Assembly (NCBI GenBank): GCA_024036415.1
Contig: JAMWET010002920.1
Coordinates: forward strand, 1,197,001-1,261,000
From: Prochilodus magdalenae
Taxonomy: Eukaryota > Chordata > Actinopteri > Characiformes > Prochilodontidae
DNA: 64,000 bases
Reading direction: 5' to 3'
A model generated the notes under the pieces. It did no database searches. It was not told the DNA's origin and saw nothing but the letters and a program-made list of their open reading frames with translations. This document shows, piece by piece, positions 1-12,202 of this stretch. The position numbers were made by a program, and so were the translations under genes. Position 1 is the first letter of the stretch. Each line of letters opens with the position of its first letter.

Positions 1-296
1 GTCACAAGTTTAAGGCACAATATGAGCTGTACTACACTTTTTAAATTACCTTGAATGGAAATCCCTTCTTGAAATTTTTGTTTAATTATTATAATTACTT
101 TTGGCTGTTATTTAAATATACGCCTTTAATACAAGTAATCCAAAAGTAATGGGCAGTAATCCAAATATGTTACACACATAGTAATCTTTGGGATTAGGTT
201 ACGATTACATTTTTAGACAATCAGCAAACTTTAATAGGGTTTGTTTTAAAGTAACCCTTTCATCTAGAAATATTCAGTACCATTAATTTACATTAC

Positions 297-1087
297 CTGA
301 TTAGTCCGTAATCGCTGCTCACAGGCCATGTTGGGCAGGGCGGTCCCCACAAGTCTCTGAGGAAAAAAGGATAGTGAGCTAACCAAGTCACTCTAAAGAA
401 AAACACCTGCAAAAAATTGTCTAAATTGCTTTGTGAAATTACAGACATTAATTATCTAAAATCCCTATCAGTGCTAAAACGAGTGCAAATAACGCTAGGT
501 CTGTGCGGCATGGTGTTCTGTTAAGTTCTTAGCAATCATGAAGTGTCAAACAGCTTTCTGACACAGTAGCTACAAGTGTCCTTAGCTAAATTATTTATCT
601 CTGACTGGATCTTGTCATTTCATATGATGTAACCAGCTACCATACCTAGTTAGTTGATCTTACGTGGCTAACGTTAGCGTAGCTAGCGGATGGCTAATTT
701 GGCGCTAGGTAACACTATTCTTAACTAACCAGCTACCAAGACAGTTACTAGCTAACAATTTAGGATGTGTGACAAAAATAATTATTTTCCCTTTAGTGAA
801 AAAACAAACAAACAAACAAAACCAAATTCGGGGTCTGCGTAAAATACACACTTCATAAACTGATTTGTTATATTTACTAGTATCTGGTTACGATAGCCGT
901 TTGGTTTTCCCGCCAAACTGGCCTCTCTGCCGCAGATGTGGAGCGAGTCGGGCACCGGCGGGTTTCAGTAGGAACACACTCTGATCTATACATCATCTGA
1001 AAGGGTGTTGTGGTACGAAGCGAGTTTAAGATCAGCGAATCGGCGCAAAACTCTGAGAAAACCTCCTTTCCAAAGTTCCACCGCCAT
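297..1087 (-). other. Possible 5' exons of an unidentified minus-strand gene
   Basis: On the minus strand an ATG at 1087-1085 opens a short basic, hydrophobic reading frame (MAVELWKGGFLRVLRR...) inside CpG-rich sequence. It could continue to a weak donor near 987. At 356-297 there is a clean 60-nt exon-like block. It has a pyrimidine-rich acceptor (TTTTTTCCTCAG), an open frame of 20 codons that contains its own ATG, and a consensus donor (CAG|GTAATG). Together these look like the start of a gene transcribed leftward, sharing a divergent promoter region with ENSA. I do not recognise the product. The N-terminal residues would suit a mitochondrial targeting signal, but that is inference. The exons could be chance. 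Confidence 0.3.
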
Positions 1088-1653
1088 CTCAGCATTCCTC
1101 CGATCATATTTTATAACATCATATCGTGTGATTCATTCATTTCGTGTTGACACGTATTGTATATTGTTACACAATTTTGTAAACTTATATACGTGAATCT
1201 GTTAATTCAGTTCCTAAATGTACTAATAAAAATCAAAACTTACATAACATTTTTATGGATTTGTATTTTCCTGAGTACTCTCAGGTGCTAATTCTTTTAC
1301 CCCTACTCAAATATATTCAAGAAAATAACCTACTTTTTGTTCAATTCATTGATTTGTTAACCAGTTTGGGCTTTTGAGGTTTAGCATTTCATTTTAGACC
1401 AAGTAAAGATGAATATACTGCCTAACAAACTTAACATCCCCTGCTGATGAACGTCCTAAGATGTTTTATCTTATTTTATTTTATTTTATTTTTAAAAGTG
1501 GAAACTTTATGGTGAGATATAGTACTAGTTTAGTAGAAATATCTATAAACCTCTGGCTTTCTGTCAGAGCCATTTGACCGTTTAAGTATTTAGATGTTTT
1601 TGAATATTTATAGTTCTTTATAGAATCGATAGCTTTACAGAATTACCCTTGAA

Positions 1654-1684
1654 ATATATAATAGTATATTATACTATTATATAT
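1654..1684. repeat. Perfect AT-rich palindrome upstream of ENSA
   Basis: Two 15-base arms (ATATATAATAGTATA and its reverse complement) are separated by one base. It could extrude as a cruciform. It lies about 250 bases upstream of the ENSA start codon. It may be a chance product of AT-rich sequence or the remains of a small palindromic transposon. Confidence 0.8.
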
Positions 1685-1852
1685 AATAGTGAACCAGGGA
1701 ATAAATGCTGTTTGAGGGAAAAACCATACATTTTCTATTTGAATTCGACAACAACAGAGTACGAGGTTCTGATCAGCGCTTGAATGCAGCATCAGCGAGG
1801 AGCTAAGCGCTACGGCTAGTTCCTCCCTGGCGTTAGCACACACATACTCCGT

Positions 1853-1860
1853 GGGCGGGC
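1853..1860 (+). promoter_or_regulatory. GC box in the ENSA promoter
   Basis: A GGGCGGGC word (Sp1/KLF-type) lies about 75 bases upstream of the ENSA start codon. No TATA box is evident nearby, and the surrounding sequence is richer in CpG than the window average. This is consistent with a housekeeping promoter. Confidence 0.45.
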
Positions 1861-1933
1861 GAATCAGGCTGGGAAAGTACGATTATCCCTCTCAAAGCTC
1901 GCCTTTTTACATTTCTTTCAAGGTCGACCAGCA

Positions 1934-4900
1934 ATGTCATCGGTTAACCAGGATACCGAGACGTTATCGGAGCAGTGTGGTGAGACACAGGTGGGCGGAT
2001 TGTATTTAGTAGCATAGATAGCTGTGCTTGACAGACTAGCATGGAGCCCTTACAGTCTTTTCTAGCTGACAGCTAGCATGGCTATGCTAGGTGCTAGCTA
2101 TATTGGTTATAACGCCTTGTAGCTAACTGAGAGTCTCATGTTGTCAAAAACAGGGGGCGCATATAGGTCACATATCTCTGAAGGATACGTGTAAGTTAGC
2201 TAGATGGTTTCCATATGGGTTTAATAAGGCAAGTTTATATTGGCCGCTTCAGCCTCATGAGATGAGTTCATATGTCAACATTGTCGGTATATGTAGCAGT
2301 TGGTTCATTCTCAGCTGCAGCGCCTACCAGATTACTGACTAAGGATCTTTTCACTGCAGTCTGCGGCTCTGCTGCAAGTATGTGTATGACGTTAAAACTA
2401 ACTTGTATTAAATGGAAGAATGCACCACGTTTTACTAATGTTGCATCATGATGGGCCTTATTACGACCATATGTAAGTGAGTTGAAGCGGAGGCAGTACG
2501 TGTGAGCCTGTGGTTATGTACCGCCTGGGTGTATATAAACATACAACAGTGCACAGGAAGATGTTTAGGAGTCTATTATTTAAATAGAAGTTAGGCCATG
2601 CAGTGCCTCTGTGTCTCCTGTGTCAAAATACACCTTTCACTCAGAAGCCCAATTGAATCTAGCTGGGAAACTGGCTGCAGCCACAAAAAAGAGAGGCTTA
2701 TCCATGCAGCTGTTTTTCTAGTTGGTGCTGAATATAGCCACCCATAAATTTCTTGTCATGTATTCAAGTGAATCAGCACACTCTGTGTTATCCATCCCCT
2801 CACCGCCCTGAGGGTGTGAACCCTGTATGACGCTCCGCTGAGCCCTGGAAATCCCAGGATTTACATACTCCATATGGTCGAAACTTTGCAGACACCTACT
2901 CAGTCAATGTTTCTTCCAAGATCAAGAATATTAATTGCCCTCCCTTTACTGCAGGAATAGCCTTTACTAGTAAGAGAAGACTTTAGACTAGACTGTATTC
3001 GATTGCCTTCAGGGAGGTCAGGTTCTGATTTTGGATGATTAGTTCTGGATCACTAACACCTCTCTAATTTATCCCAGAGGTATCGGAGGGAGCTCTGTCA
3101 ATCCAAGGAACACAGATTTACTGCTACAGAGCCCAGTGCTGGGGACTTTATACCCCTCTAGCCGATATTGGGCTTTGGGCGTAATGACTTTAGGGTTATG
3201 CAGCTGCTTTAGACTGTCCCATTTTATTGGCAAAGGTTTTATTGTTTGGGAACTATGCAAGCTGTGTCAGCAATGGGTGCACCTTAAAGAAGCTGAGTCC
3301 ATAAAGAGTGTTTAGATGCTCTTGGGAATGTAATGTACAGGCAGATTTCAGATGTGTGCACATCCAGCTGGCCTTTGTGCTTTTGATGTGCTGTCATTTT
3401 AAGCTAGGCAAAAATTCTCCAGGGTGTTGTGCATCAGCTCACTTACTGTTGTTAGCCAGGTGGATGCTTTGAAACCTGATTGTCTGGTTTAATGGTTTCT
3501 GCTTTAGGTTTTAAAGTATTGCTGTCTGTCACGGATGATCATGCATTAGTCATACCTTCTAAAAAACTTTGTAGACAGACTCATGCCTCTCTGACCCAAG
3601 CAGCTCAATAATACTAGGAGGCAGGTTTTGTGAAGTTGTGATATCGTGATGCAAAACAACATGCATAATGGGAGTTGTATCAGAGAGAACGGATGCTCGT
3701 AATTTATAATCACTGTAGTCAAACGATCAGCACTGACGCTCCTACTGCCTCCCAGCTCTGGTGTCGATTAGAAAGTTGTGCAACAGCATGATTATATTTA
3801 ACATTTGAGATTTAGTTTTTAATATTGCTGGACTATAGAAGCATGCACCCAGTATTGTAAATCGAATCATGAGTGTATCATTGCAACCCTACCAGTAGAT
3901 GTAACTTATTACGAGAGGTTCATTAAAGACATTTTGCCTTTGAGGTTTTCAAATCAGCTAGGACTATAAACAAGCAACCCTCAGGAGGTAACAGCTAATC
4001 TAGAGATGGTGCAGTAAATTCATCAGAGGTACCTCCTGATGCTTCTCTTCAGTGCAGAAATATAGCCCCTCGTATCTTGCATGTAGAGTTATAGCTCTCT
4101 GTAAGGATTGTGACAGATGAAGCCTGTCTAAATGTTTCTGCTAATAGCTAAGGATTTAACATTAATGGCACCAGTAATACAAAAATTTATTTTTTTGAAT
4201 AAATAAATGTTTCTACCATAAACTGGAGCTTTTATTATTTCTTGGTACATCTGGGTTCAAAAATATGAACTCCATAGTCTCCATTTTTCATATGTGTAAC
4301 GTATAAACTTATGAAGAATTAAAAAGGATCCGAAAGGGTTTCCTAGGACAGTCTGCACCCTTTAGCCTTCGTTTACACTAAACATGAGAAGCACAGGAGT
4401 ACAATATGACGATGTGGCCCTTGAGTCGCGGTGAATTCAGTTTCTTTATCGAACATCTGTATTAGTCATCACCTGCCTGACTAACCTCATGATTATGGTC
4501 ATATTTTTAGGCTTGTTTGTACATGTGATTTTCGATAACATTTGCTGCTGTTTTTTTTTTTTTTTTTATTGCATCCTGATATAAAGTAAACTACATCTGT
4601 GGAAGTAAATAAACAACAGTTCAAAGAACAGTTGTATTGTGGTTTATAATATGGGTGTGGCGTTTGTGGTTTTCTCATGTTGGGAAACCTAGTCATTGTT
4701 TTAATTTGTCCTTATTTATTTTGGTTTCGTGATTATCTTCTTTCTAAAGGAATCTCAGGACCCGAACTCAAATCCTGTAAAGACAGAGGAGGCCAAACTA
4801 AAAGCCAAATATCCTAACCTGGGCCAAAAGCCAGGAGGATCAGACTTTTTGATGAAAAGACTTCAGAAAGGAGTAAGTGTCTATATGGTTCATGCTGCAC

Positions 4901-5154
4901 TACTTTGTTCTTCAAATGAGCATCCCGTTCTAATACAACTGGCATTAATCAACATTCTTTCTTTGCCCCTTTTTATTTAGCAAAAGTACTTTGATTCAGG
5001 GGACTACAACATGGCCAAGGCAAAGATGAAGAACAAGCAGTTGCCAGCAGCGACTGGTCCAGAAAAGAATATTGTCACCGGAGACCACATTCCAACTCCG
5101 CAAGACTTGCCTCAGAGAAAGTCCTCTTTAGTCACAAGCAAACTGGTTGGCTAA
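1934..5154 (+). CDS. ensa: Alpha-endosulfine (ENSA), PP2A-B55 inhibitor
   Basis: Three coding exons: 1934-1990, 4750-4872 and 4981-5154 (stop TAA), all joined in phase 0, giving 117 residues (human ENSA has 121). The unstructured N-terminus is followed by the conserved core [20 protein letters not shown]. The FDSGDY motif at residues 64-69 holds Ser66, which in the family is phosphorylated by Greatwall/MASTL and turns the protein into an inhibitor of PP2A-B55 for mitotic entry. The C-terminal RKSSLV has Ser109, the known PKA site. FLMKRLQKG and [20 protein letters not shown] fit ENSA better than its paralogue ARPP19. The first exon is least certain, because a stronger-looking donor (G|GTGAGA) sits 11 bases upstream of the one used; that choice would break the frame. 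MCL1 lies downstream, as in human. Confidence 0.93.
3005..3310. mobile_element. Non-autonomous interspersed repeat, copy 1 (ENSA intron 1)
   Basis: This segment shares an ordered set of phrases with 36635-36995: GAGGTCAGG, GATGATTAG, GGATCAC, TATACCCCTCTAG, GTGTCAGCAATGGGT and AGCTGAAT-like ends. I recall this sequence as a common non-autonomous DNA repeat in ostariophysan fish genomes, but cannot name the family with certainty. The copy is diverged and its terminal repeats are not visible. Confidence 0.6.
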
Positions 5155-7976
5155 TCACTACCTCAGGTCTTGAGTGACCCCGTCCCCAACCTTCTTTCCT
5201 CAGCTTCCAAGCTCCACCGGGGTTAGTTGCGCACTATTTGCTTTATATTTGGGGTTGTAAGGCTTAGGTTAACCTCCTCTTCCATGTCAACAGCTCTAGC
5301 CTGATCCACCACCCTCTGCCCCCCTCACTGACCCAGCCCCACACATCTGGGTAGGGAGCAATCAGTTCAGTGAAAGACCTGTCATGGTGAGCGGCCTCAC
5401 TGGACTATAATGCACTTTATGATCTACTTACCCTCTACATGAATGAGATCAAACTCCTTGTTCAAAACAGTGGAGGCTACAGAAATTCTAGTTAGATGCC
5501 TAATCAGTATACTAATGTCATTTACAAGTTAATGGAGATGGTTCTTTGTTCTAATCAGCCTAAGATTGTTTTATAATAGCTTGTATTAATCATGTAGTTT
5601 TGGCACCAAATGCATGCCGGCCACCCCCTGTAATTACCCATTTTGATCTAATGAAATAATGTTTGTGCTTTGGGATTTTAAGTTTCTGACATAAATCTGC
5701 ACATCCAAAGGCTGGGGTTATTACAAGAGTATATTTATGTGCCATGATAATCAAAAGTGCTTGAATTAAGGAACTGACCCAGCACAAACCTGAATATGTT
5801 CCTGAAGCGTCAGGGCACCTGATTTCACATGGTTGAGCAAAACCATGTGGCCTTTTACTGAATGGCTACGTGGAATAGCTCAGGCTCACTGAGTTTGGGC
5901 ACTGACGTACTTATTGGCCATATATCCTACAGTAAATTATTTATTTTTCTCTGTAGTACAGAAAAGGCCAGGCATTGACAGCAAAGTAGTTATGTGTTGT
6001 GAGACACTAAGGAGCGGCCCAGGCAGGAAGAGAAACAATGTAAGTTTCTCTGAATGGCTGTATTCAGCTAAGAATGGTCAGCATACATGTGGAGATTTCC
6101 AATCGAGGATAACACAAATGAGAGAGGTGTTTTTTGGCTGTAACCTTCTACTGCTTTTGCTCAGTGGGACACCAAAGTCTGTGTTCAGATCTTGGTAAAA
6201 TAAACCGTATACTAAAATAATCCTAAACCAGAGGACATTATGTTATTATTCCCTTATTTCTTATGATATGACATTCCCTTAACTCTTAATTCAAACCCCT
6301 CTTTGAATTATTTCCCAAGTATAGACCCTGGACATGGGGTAAATCATCAAGAACATGAGATCTCACAGTACATACATTCAGTATATATTCAGGGAAGAAC
6401 ACAATCATATTCATCATCTGCATAATGAGTAGGATTCTCTGTAAATGTTTCATGCTTCTCTCACACCCACAGGAAAGGCGATGAATGTTCTAATTGTCAC
6501 ACGCAAGTTTGTTGATGTTAATGTGAAGGAAACTTGCAGGATGAGAGGTACGCTTTCTAGAGTGATTGTTCGAGTCTGAATGTTGTGTTGATTTGAATAA
6601 TATGTTATGTACAGTGTTGTACCATATCCTCTTTTAGCTGCTCCCAAATTGTAAATAGACAGTGCTTTTATTTTAATATCCGTAATTTGGGACCCACAAG
6701 AAATGCATGTGCACTATGATTATCACCATGACAGTTTTTGTCCTGCCCCTATTGTTCAAGCAGATATAAAGTAGATATAACATTTTGTTATGTTATTATA
6801 CTGACTTGCTGTACTGACCTCATACTCCTGGTTTTATTGCAAAATCTCCATTAGTGTGAAATCAGACCACCACATCCTGCTCTGAACTACCCTGCAGAAA
6901 ATGTTGAAAGTGTTGCTTAACTGGAAAGTTATAGTTTAGAGCATCCATATAACAGGTATTAATTATGATTTTATCCTGGGCAAATTTGTAGTGTTGCAGG
7001 TCTCCTATTACAGTGTGGCCGTGATTGAAAAATACACATGTATATACGAGTTTTTCTTTCTCTACACAAATTTGAGTGACCTCTACCTTAGATATTAAAC
7101 GGAAATCTTTTTCAAAAATGAATATTAAGGTAAATCATGAACTGGAATTTTATTTCTTATGTATAGAACTAAACCACATATCATTTTCAGTTTATTTTCA
7201 TAGCACTTTGTGTTCTGTGGGATCCTTTCTGAGCGTGTTGTTTTTTTGTCTTATAACCATGTTCATTCATTTTGTTTTCTTTTAGAAATCCTTTATTTCT
7301 GTAGTTAAGTAGTTGTGTGTAACATTTTCTTTTTATTAATACAAGAATACTTTTAAGAATATTTGTAATTTTTTTTAAACAAGCTGGGTAACAGATGTAA
7401 AGCATATTATCTTGACTAGAATATGCACACAAAGAAAACTCCAGATGGTGTATATTATCATTATTATTTCAGTCATTATCACAATTCATGTCTATAATTT
7501 TGGTTCATAGCATTTTATTTGATTCTATTTTACATTGTGTAGAAATGGCCATGGAAATGTATTTGGGGAAAAACTGCTTTTAGAAACAAAAAGAAAACTC
7601 TTCCAAATATTTTGTCTGATTTGTTAGAACCTCTTAATGCTTTTGAACATGAAGCTCCACCTCACTGCAGCTTTAATGTGGAATGCCTCTCACACTGCTT
7701 GGACATTTTGGAGTAAAAGTACTGATGTTAACTTTGGGTGTCAGTGTATTCAGTGCTTTACATGCACAAACAGACCTGCATGCATCATACGCCTGTGTAC
7801 TTATGATTTAAGAAGACTGCACATGGGATTGCTCCTGATGAAATAACGCAGAATTAAAGGAAGAGAGACAAGTGATGAGGTGAGGCGAAGTGTCATAAAC
7901 TAATAAAAAATAGTGAAATTAAGCAGGTTGTAAAAGGTTGTGGGCGAAGAACTGAACATTTTTTGCCTGGATCTGA

Positions 7977-7982
7977 AATAAA
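7977..7982 (+). terminator. Candidate distal polyadenylation signal of ENSA
   Basis: An AATAAA hexamer is followed by T-rich sequence. An alternative proximal hexamer is at 6199-6204. The assignment to ENSA is by position only. Confidence 0.35.
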
Positions 7983-9097
7983 GTTTTACATTGACATGAA
8001 TTGGTCTTATTTGAATATGTTAACATGTGCAGAGCTGATGGAGAAAACATTTATTTCTCTGTATCCACTCTAGTTTCTCTTTTATAAGGTTTAGGGTTCT
8101 GCCACTGGCCACGGGACTTAATATTCAGCTCATGGGGGTGTGAGCTTCTAAGTGCTTATAATACAATTTAACCTCCTTTACAGGATCTATGAGGTGCACA
8201 TAATTAGGAGTTTAGAGGAACATATAGCATTATCCATTGTTTATAATACACACCATGTGAGTACAATACAAGTGAGTGCATACGGATGTTCAGGCACATT
8301 TTTGTCTTTAGCATGTGACCTTGTAAACAATTTGAATATTTGTCACAAACAAAACATTTATATTCTGATTACTTTGACGAGAGGTGACTTAAATACTAGA
8401 AAACAAGGAAAAAGCTCAAATGATTTATTGATTTTTACAGCTATAGCAAATACACAATTTCTGACTTTTCTAAAAATCCCTGCTTTTAACCTGTAAAGAT
8501 CATAAGTGATGATATGGTGGGAGTGAGTGATATTCTGAGTATGTCTTGGATATTCTAAGTATCTAAAGAATACTGTGAGAGTGCAACACTGCGTAGTTGT
8601 GGTGATTTCATACAGTGCAGTATGTGAAACCTACTTAATATTTTCATTATTCTTTGATGTTGTACTGTTCTTTTTTTATTTTTGTCCAAATGAATAACTT
8701 TAGAAAACCATCTCGAAACACTGTGATAGATTTTTTTGCCAGAGCATGAAACTCTTTCTTTTGGTTTTGTTCCAAATGTGTTTTGAACTCAAACTCAATA
8801 TATTTATTATCCCAAAGTCTTTGACAAAAGTTAGCCTAACTGTAGAGTATTTTTAGAGAAACTGTGTTTTATCTTTATTTGATTTTAAGATACCTTAGAT
8901 CTCAAAGATAGGTTTACTGCAATAAGCATCTTTATTTACTAGATCACACAAATATTAAAAATCACTTTTGCAATTGAACACACAACAGCCAAAATAGACA
9001 ATCAGCATAGAAAGCAACAACAACCAATCATGATCTAAACCCAACTGAGTAGAACTATTAAAAAATAAATTGTTCTGACTTGTTTTGTGATAAGAAG

Positions 9098-9180
9098 GCA
9101 GGTTTATTTATATAGCACCTTTCATATATATTGCCTTTTATACACCACAGTCGCTCAAAGTGCTTGGCAAATAAGAAACT
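9098..9180. repeat. Fish interspersed repeat fragment
   Basis: It contains GTTTATTTATATAGCACCTT and CAAAGTGCTT about 50 bases apart, a pairing I recognise from the tails of abundant fish retroposons. It is short and diverged. The family is not assigned. Confidence 0.45.
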
Positions 9181-10723
9181 ACAGCACAAGGATTATTTAA
9201 ATTAATAAAACATAAAACAGATGTTGAAGAGTAGAAATAAAATGTCAAACAAGATTAAAATATGTAGGAGTGTGAAACTGATTCAAACATGATTAAAACA
9301 ATATATTTAAAAGAAAGAAATTTGAACATAAAAAGTCAGAAACGCATTACTGATGAAGAGCTAGAAGATCTCCTTTCATCAACAGACCTAACTACACACC
9401 TTCTAACTACAACAGCAAGGTGCACCAACAGGATGAATGTTCTAATAAAATGGACACCAAGCGTATATTCAAAGTATCCCATTATTGAGCATGGAAATAG
9501 TATATATGCAAATAACGTGTGAAAGAGAAAGTGTATTTGCAAGAATTGAGGACCAGATTAAGAGGGATATCAAACATCTGTAGTGTTACCAACATCTCCC
9601 CATTCTGTTAGGTCATTACATCTAGTAAAGATTGGAACCAGGTCTTTGTTGACACCTGCTTTCCTCTCCAAACCTTACAAAATCTTGTGCAACAATCTTT
9701 GAATTGCAAATGTATCGAAGATCTTTTGTCTTCATGGCAATAAATCACTTGTAGAAGCAGTTCATCATGGTCAAACACAGCACTTCAGTCTGCACATGTT
9801 CTCAGACGTACTACAGTTTTGCACATTTCTCAAAAATTGCTATTATTATAGAAATACCATTATTCGTGATCATGCTACTGGCCCTTGCCTTGCCCCTGCA
9901 GTCTCCAAGATCTATCAGCACTGTGTGTTATTCCAGTAGTACCGTAAAAGCAGGATCTGGATGCGCTGCTCTGAGGCCAGGCAGAGTGTGCGTGTTCGTA
10001 CGTGCCGCCAGAGGGCGCGACAGTAAAGGTTTGCCCCGTTTTCTCCAGAATTTACCAGAAAGGTAAACAAATTACAGAGCAAACATGCATAAGGAGAAGG
10101 AAAATCCTAAACAGGCTGTTCCTGTTCCTACACTATGATTCGGTATTAGAATTATATGCAAATATATAAACATATAACAGTGGTGGACTCACTTCACTGG
10201 AAGAAAAATAAAGTCCGATTCCAAATAATACTCCACATTGCACTGCTTTGACATGTTTATTTGATTTTGCGTCTGCCCAAGGCCTTTCCTGAAATAGCCG
10301 TAGCTTCATACATGCACAGCCTGCTCGGATTTTGGAAACCACGGCTAGGTCAGGGTTGAGTTGGTTTGTGCATGAGTGTTTACCGACATCTTGCTCGGGT
10401 ATTTACGTGCAGAACGAGGCTTTCAGACAGAACAACAAGCAACCCGGATAGAACTGGATACGTATGTGAGCAACGCCGCCTACGTGCTGTACGCATAGGG
10501 GTGTGCCTAAACAGAAGGCAGCGCTCAAGGCTTGTGTTTGCTGCTCGTATTTTTGCTAACCGAATCCGCACTGACACACAATATTACGGTATGTTTAATG
10601 TAACGAAGGATGCATCGACAATGCCTCAATAAAACAGCCGAACGGAGAAACCTGAGCAGTCAGCGATTCATATATACACTGCATCCGCAAACTCACAGCC
10701 TGAGAATGCTATGAGTATGCAAG

Positions 10724-10761
10724 CACGTGACCTCTACAAGAGACGCCCACCGTCTATAAAA
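10724..10761 (+). promoter_or_regulatory. MCL1 core promoter: E-box and TATA box
   Basis: A CACGTG E-box lies at 10724-10729 and TATAAAA at 10755-10761. This would place transcription start near 10785-10790 and give a 5' leader of about 170 bases before the start codon. The spacing is typical of a TATA promoter and suits a rapidly inducible gene such as MCL1. Start-site data are not visible here. Confidence 0.6.
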
Positions 10762-10958
10762 CGACACACACTTCCGCTTTATTTTTCCGAAGTACACGGT
10801 CTTGTCGGGGTGTTTTCGCTAGGAACTAATAGCGATTGTAATACTAGAGAGTAATACATTTAGAAATGTAACGACAGCGGGTTTTTTTTTCCAGTACATC
10901 GTCGGTAAGCAGTGTGGATTCTATCGGTAGGTTATCTTGAAGCTAAATTCTCGTCAGG

Positions 10959-12202
10959 ATGATGATGACTGCGCAGGAAATGTGTTTGGGTAAAAAGACT
11001 GTTCCTATGCTGCTGGGGATGCGACCCCTCACTTTGGGTCTATCCTCTGAAAGCCGAGCGCCCAGGACCGATGTTGGCGTCGGCTCTTTGCCCACGTCCC
11101 CCGAGTCGGACTGTGAGGAGGACATAAGTCACATGAAGGAATACGAGACTTTGGATAAGGACACTTGTGATATTATTAGTGACTTTCTGCAGAACTTTAC
11201 TGGGCTCTCTCTGTCCTACGGTCGACACAGTTCGGTTGTACAGACAATGCGGAGGGTGGTGGACGGCCTGGTGGTGAAGCATGAGCTCGCCTACAAAGGT
11301 AACTACTGTTTAAAGGTCAACGAGATAGTCAGGTTTCTGTAGCGCCCTACGCTGTCTAGCTGGAAACACCAGGAAGTGCACTAGCCTGTGTGCCTAATTT
11401 ATGGACACGCCATGTTTTTTTTGGTGTGGTGTGTATACATATAAAATATCATTGTTTGTTGAATGAGTTATTGGATATATAAATATGAATCCAAAAGGGG
11501 GGAAAAACTGTATTGCTTGTATGACTATCACTCAGGTATGCTTACTAAGCTGGCTTTGGAGGACAGAGGAGATGACATGGCTGTAATTGGGTCCGTGGCA
11601 AAGCAGCTCTTCAGTGACGGCATTACCAACTGGGGTCGTATCGCCAGCCTTGTGGCCTTTGGGGCTGTGGTGTGCCAGCACCAGAACAAGATGGGCAAGG
11701 GCCACTGCGTCAGCCTGGTGGGCCAGGAGATTTCCTCATATCTTCTTTCAAACCAAAGAGACTGGATACTGAAAAATAAAGCATGGGTAAGTTTCCCTAA
11801 TATTTAATTATGGTAAATGACTATTGAAAATGTTATATGGTGGGTGGTGGGAAAAATGCAGGCAGCACACCTTTGTTCAACCCCACCATGTCCATACAAT
11901 GTAGGGAGAGGCATTTTTACGTAGTCACTCTGACTGAATGTGACCTTCCTATGCTGAGAGATTGTGAAACTGTGCTGATAATATCTGTAATCCTGCATTT
12001 CCTGCTTGTTGTGAATAGTTTTGTGTTTGAATGCTGTCTGAAGTTTTTTGGTGTTGACATTCCTCTTTTCCACACCCTCATTCAGGATGGCTTTGTGGAG
12101 TTTTTTCACGTTCCGGATCCCGAGTCGAAAATGAGGAACGCATTAATGGCCTTAATTACTGCAGCAGGTGTTGGAGCAGGACTTGTCCTTTTGGCAAGAT
12201 AA
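10959..12202 (+). CDS. mcl1: MCL1, anti-apoptotic BCL2-family protein
   Basis: Three coding exons: 10959-11298, 11536-11786 and 12086-12202 (TAA), giving 235 residues. The exon 1/2 junction splits a Gly codon inside AYKG, at the same place as in mammalian MCL1. In order: a short N-terminus with an acidic SPESDCEED patch, a BH3 segment (QTMRRVVDGL), BH1 (SDGITNWGRIASLVAFGA) with intact NWGR, BH2 (KNKAWDGFVEFF), and a C-terminal hydrophobic anchor (LMALITAAGVGAGLVLL-AR) for the outer mitochondrial membrane. The family holds BAX/BAK and BH3-only proteins in check. Human MCL1 has 350 residues; the missing length is in the N-terminal PEST-rich region, as in other fish MCL1 proteins. Translation could start at any of three consecutive ATGs; the first is used. 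Fish have mcl1a and mcl1b, and I cannot say which this is. Confidence 0.95.

Larger units (their letters stand above)
5155..10700. other. ENSA 3' UTR and intergenic DNA
   Basis: No convincing coding sequence was found. Polyadenylation hexamers AATAAA occur at 6199-6204 and 7977-7982, so the ENSA 3' UTR could end near either one. The rest is AT-rich non-coding sequence with one interspersed-repeat fragment near 9.1 kb. Short reading frames here show no recognisable domain or splice context. Confidence 0.6.

Noticed and set aside
5914..6198. 94-codon frame downstream of ENSA, considered as an alternative ENSA exon
   Set aside because: It does not match any ENSA C-terminus I know and lies after the normal stop; a TAG ends one possible spliced reading soon after the acceptor-like site.
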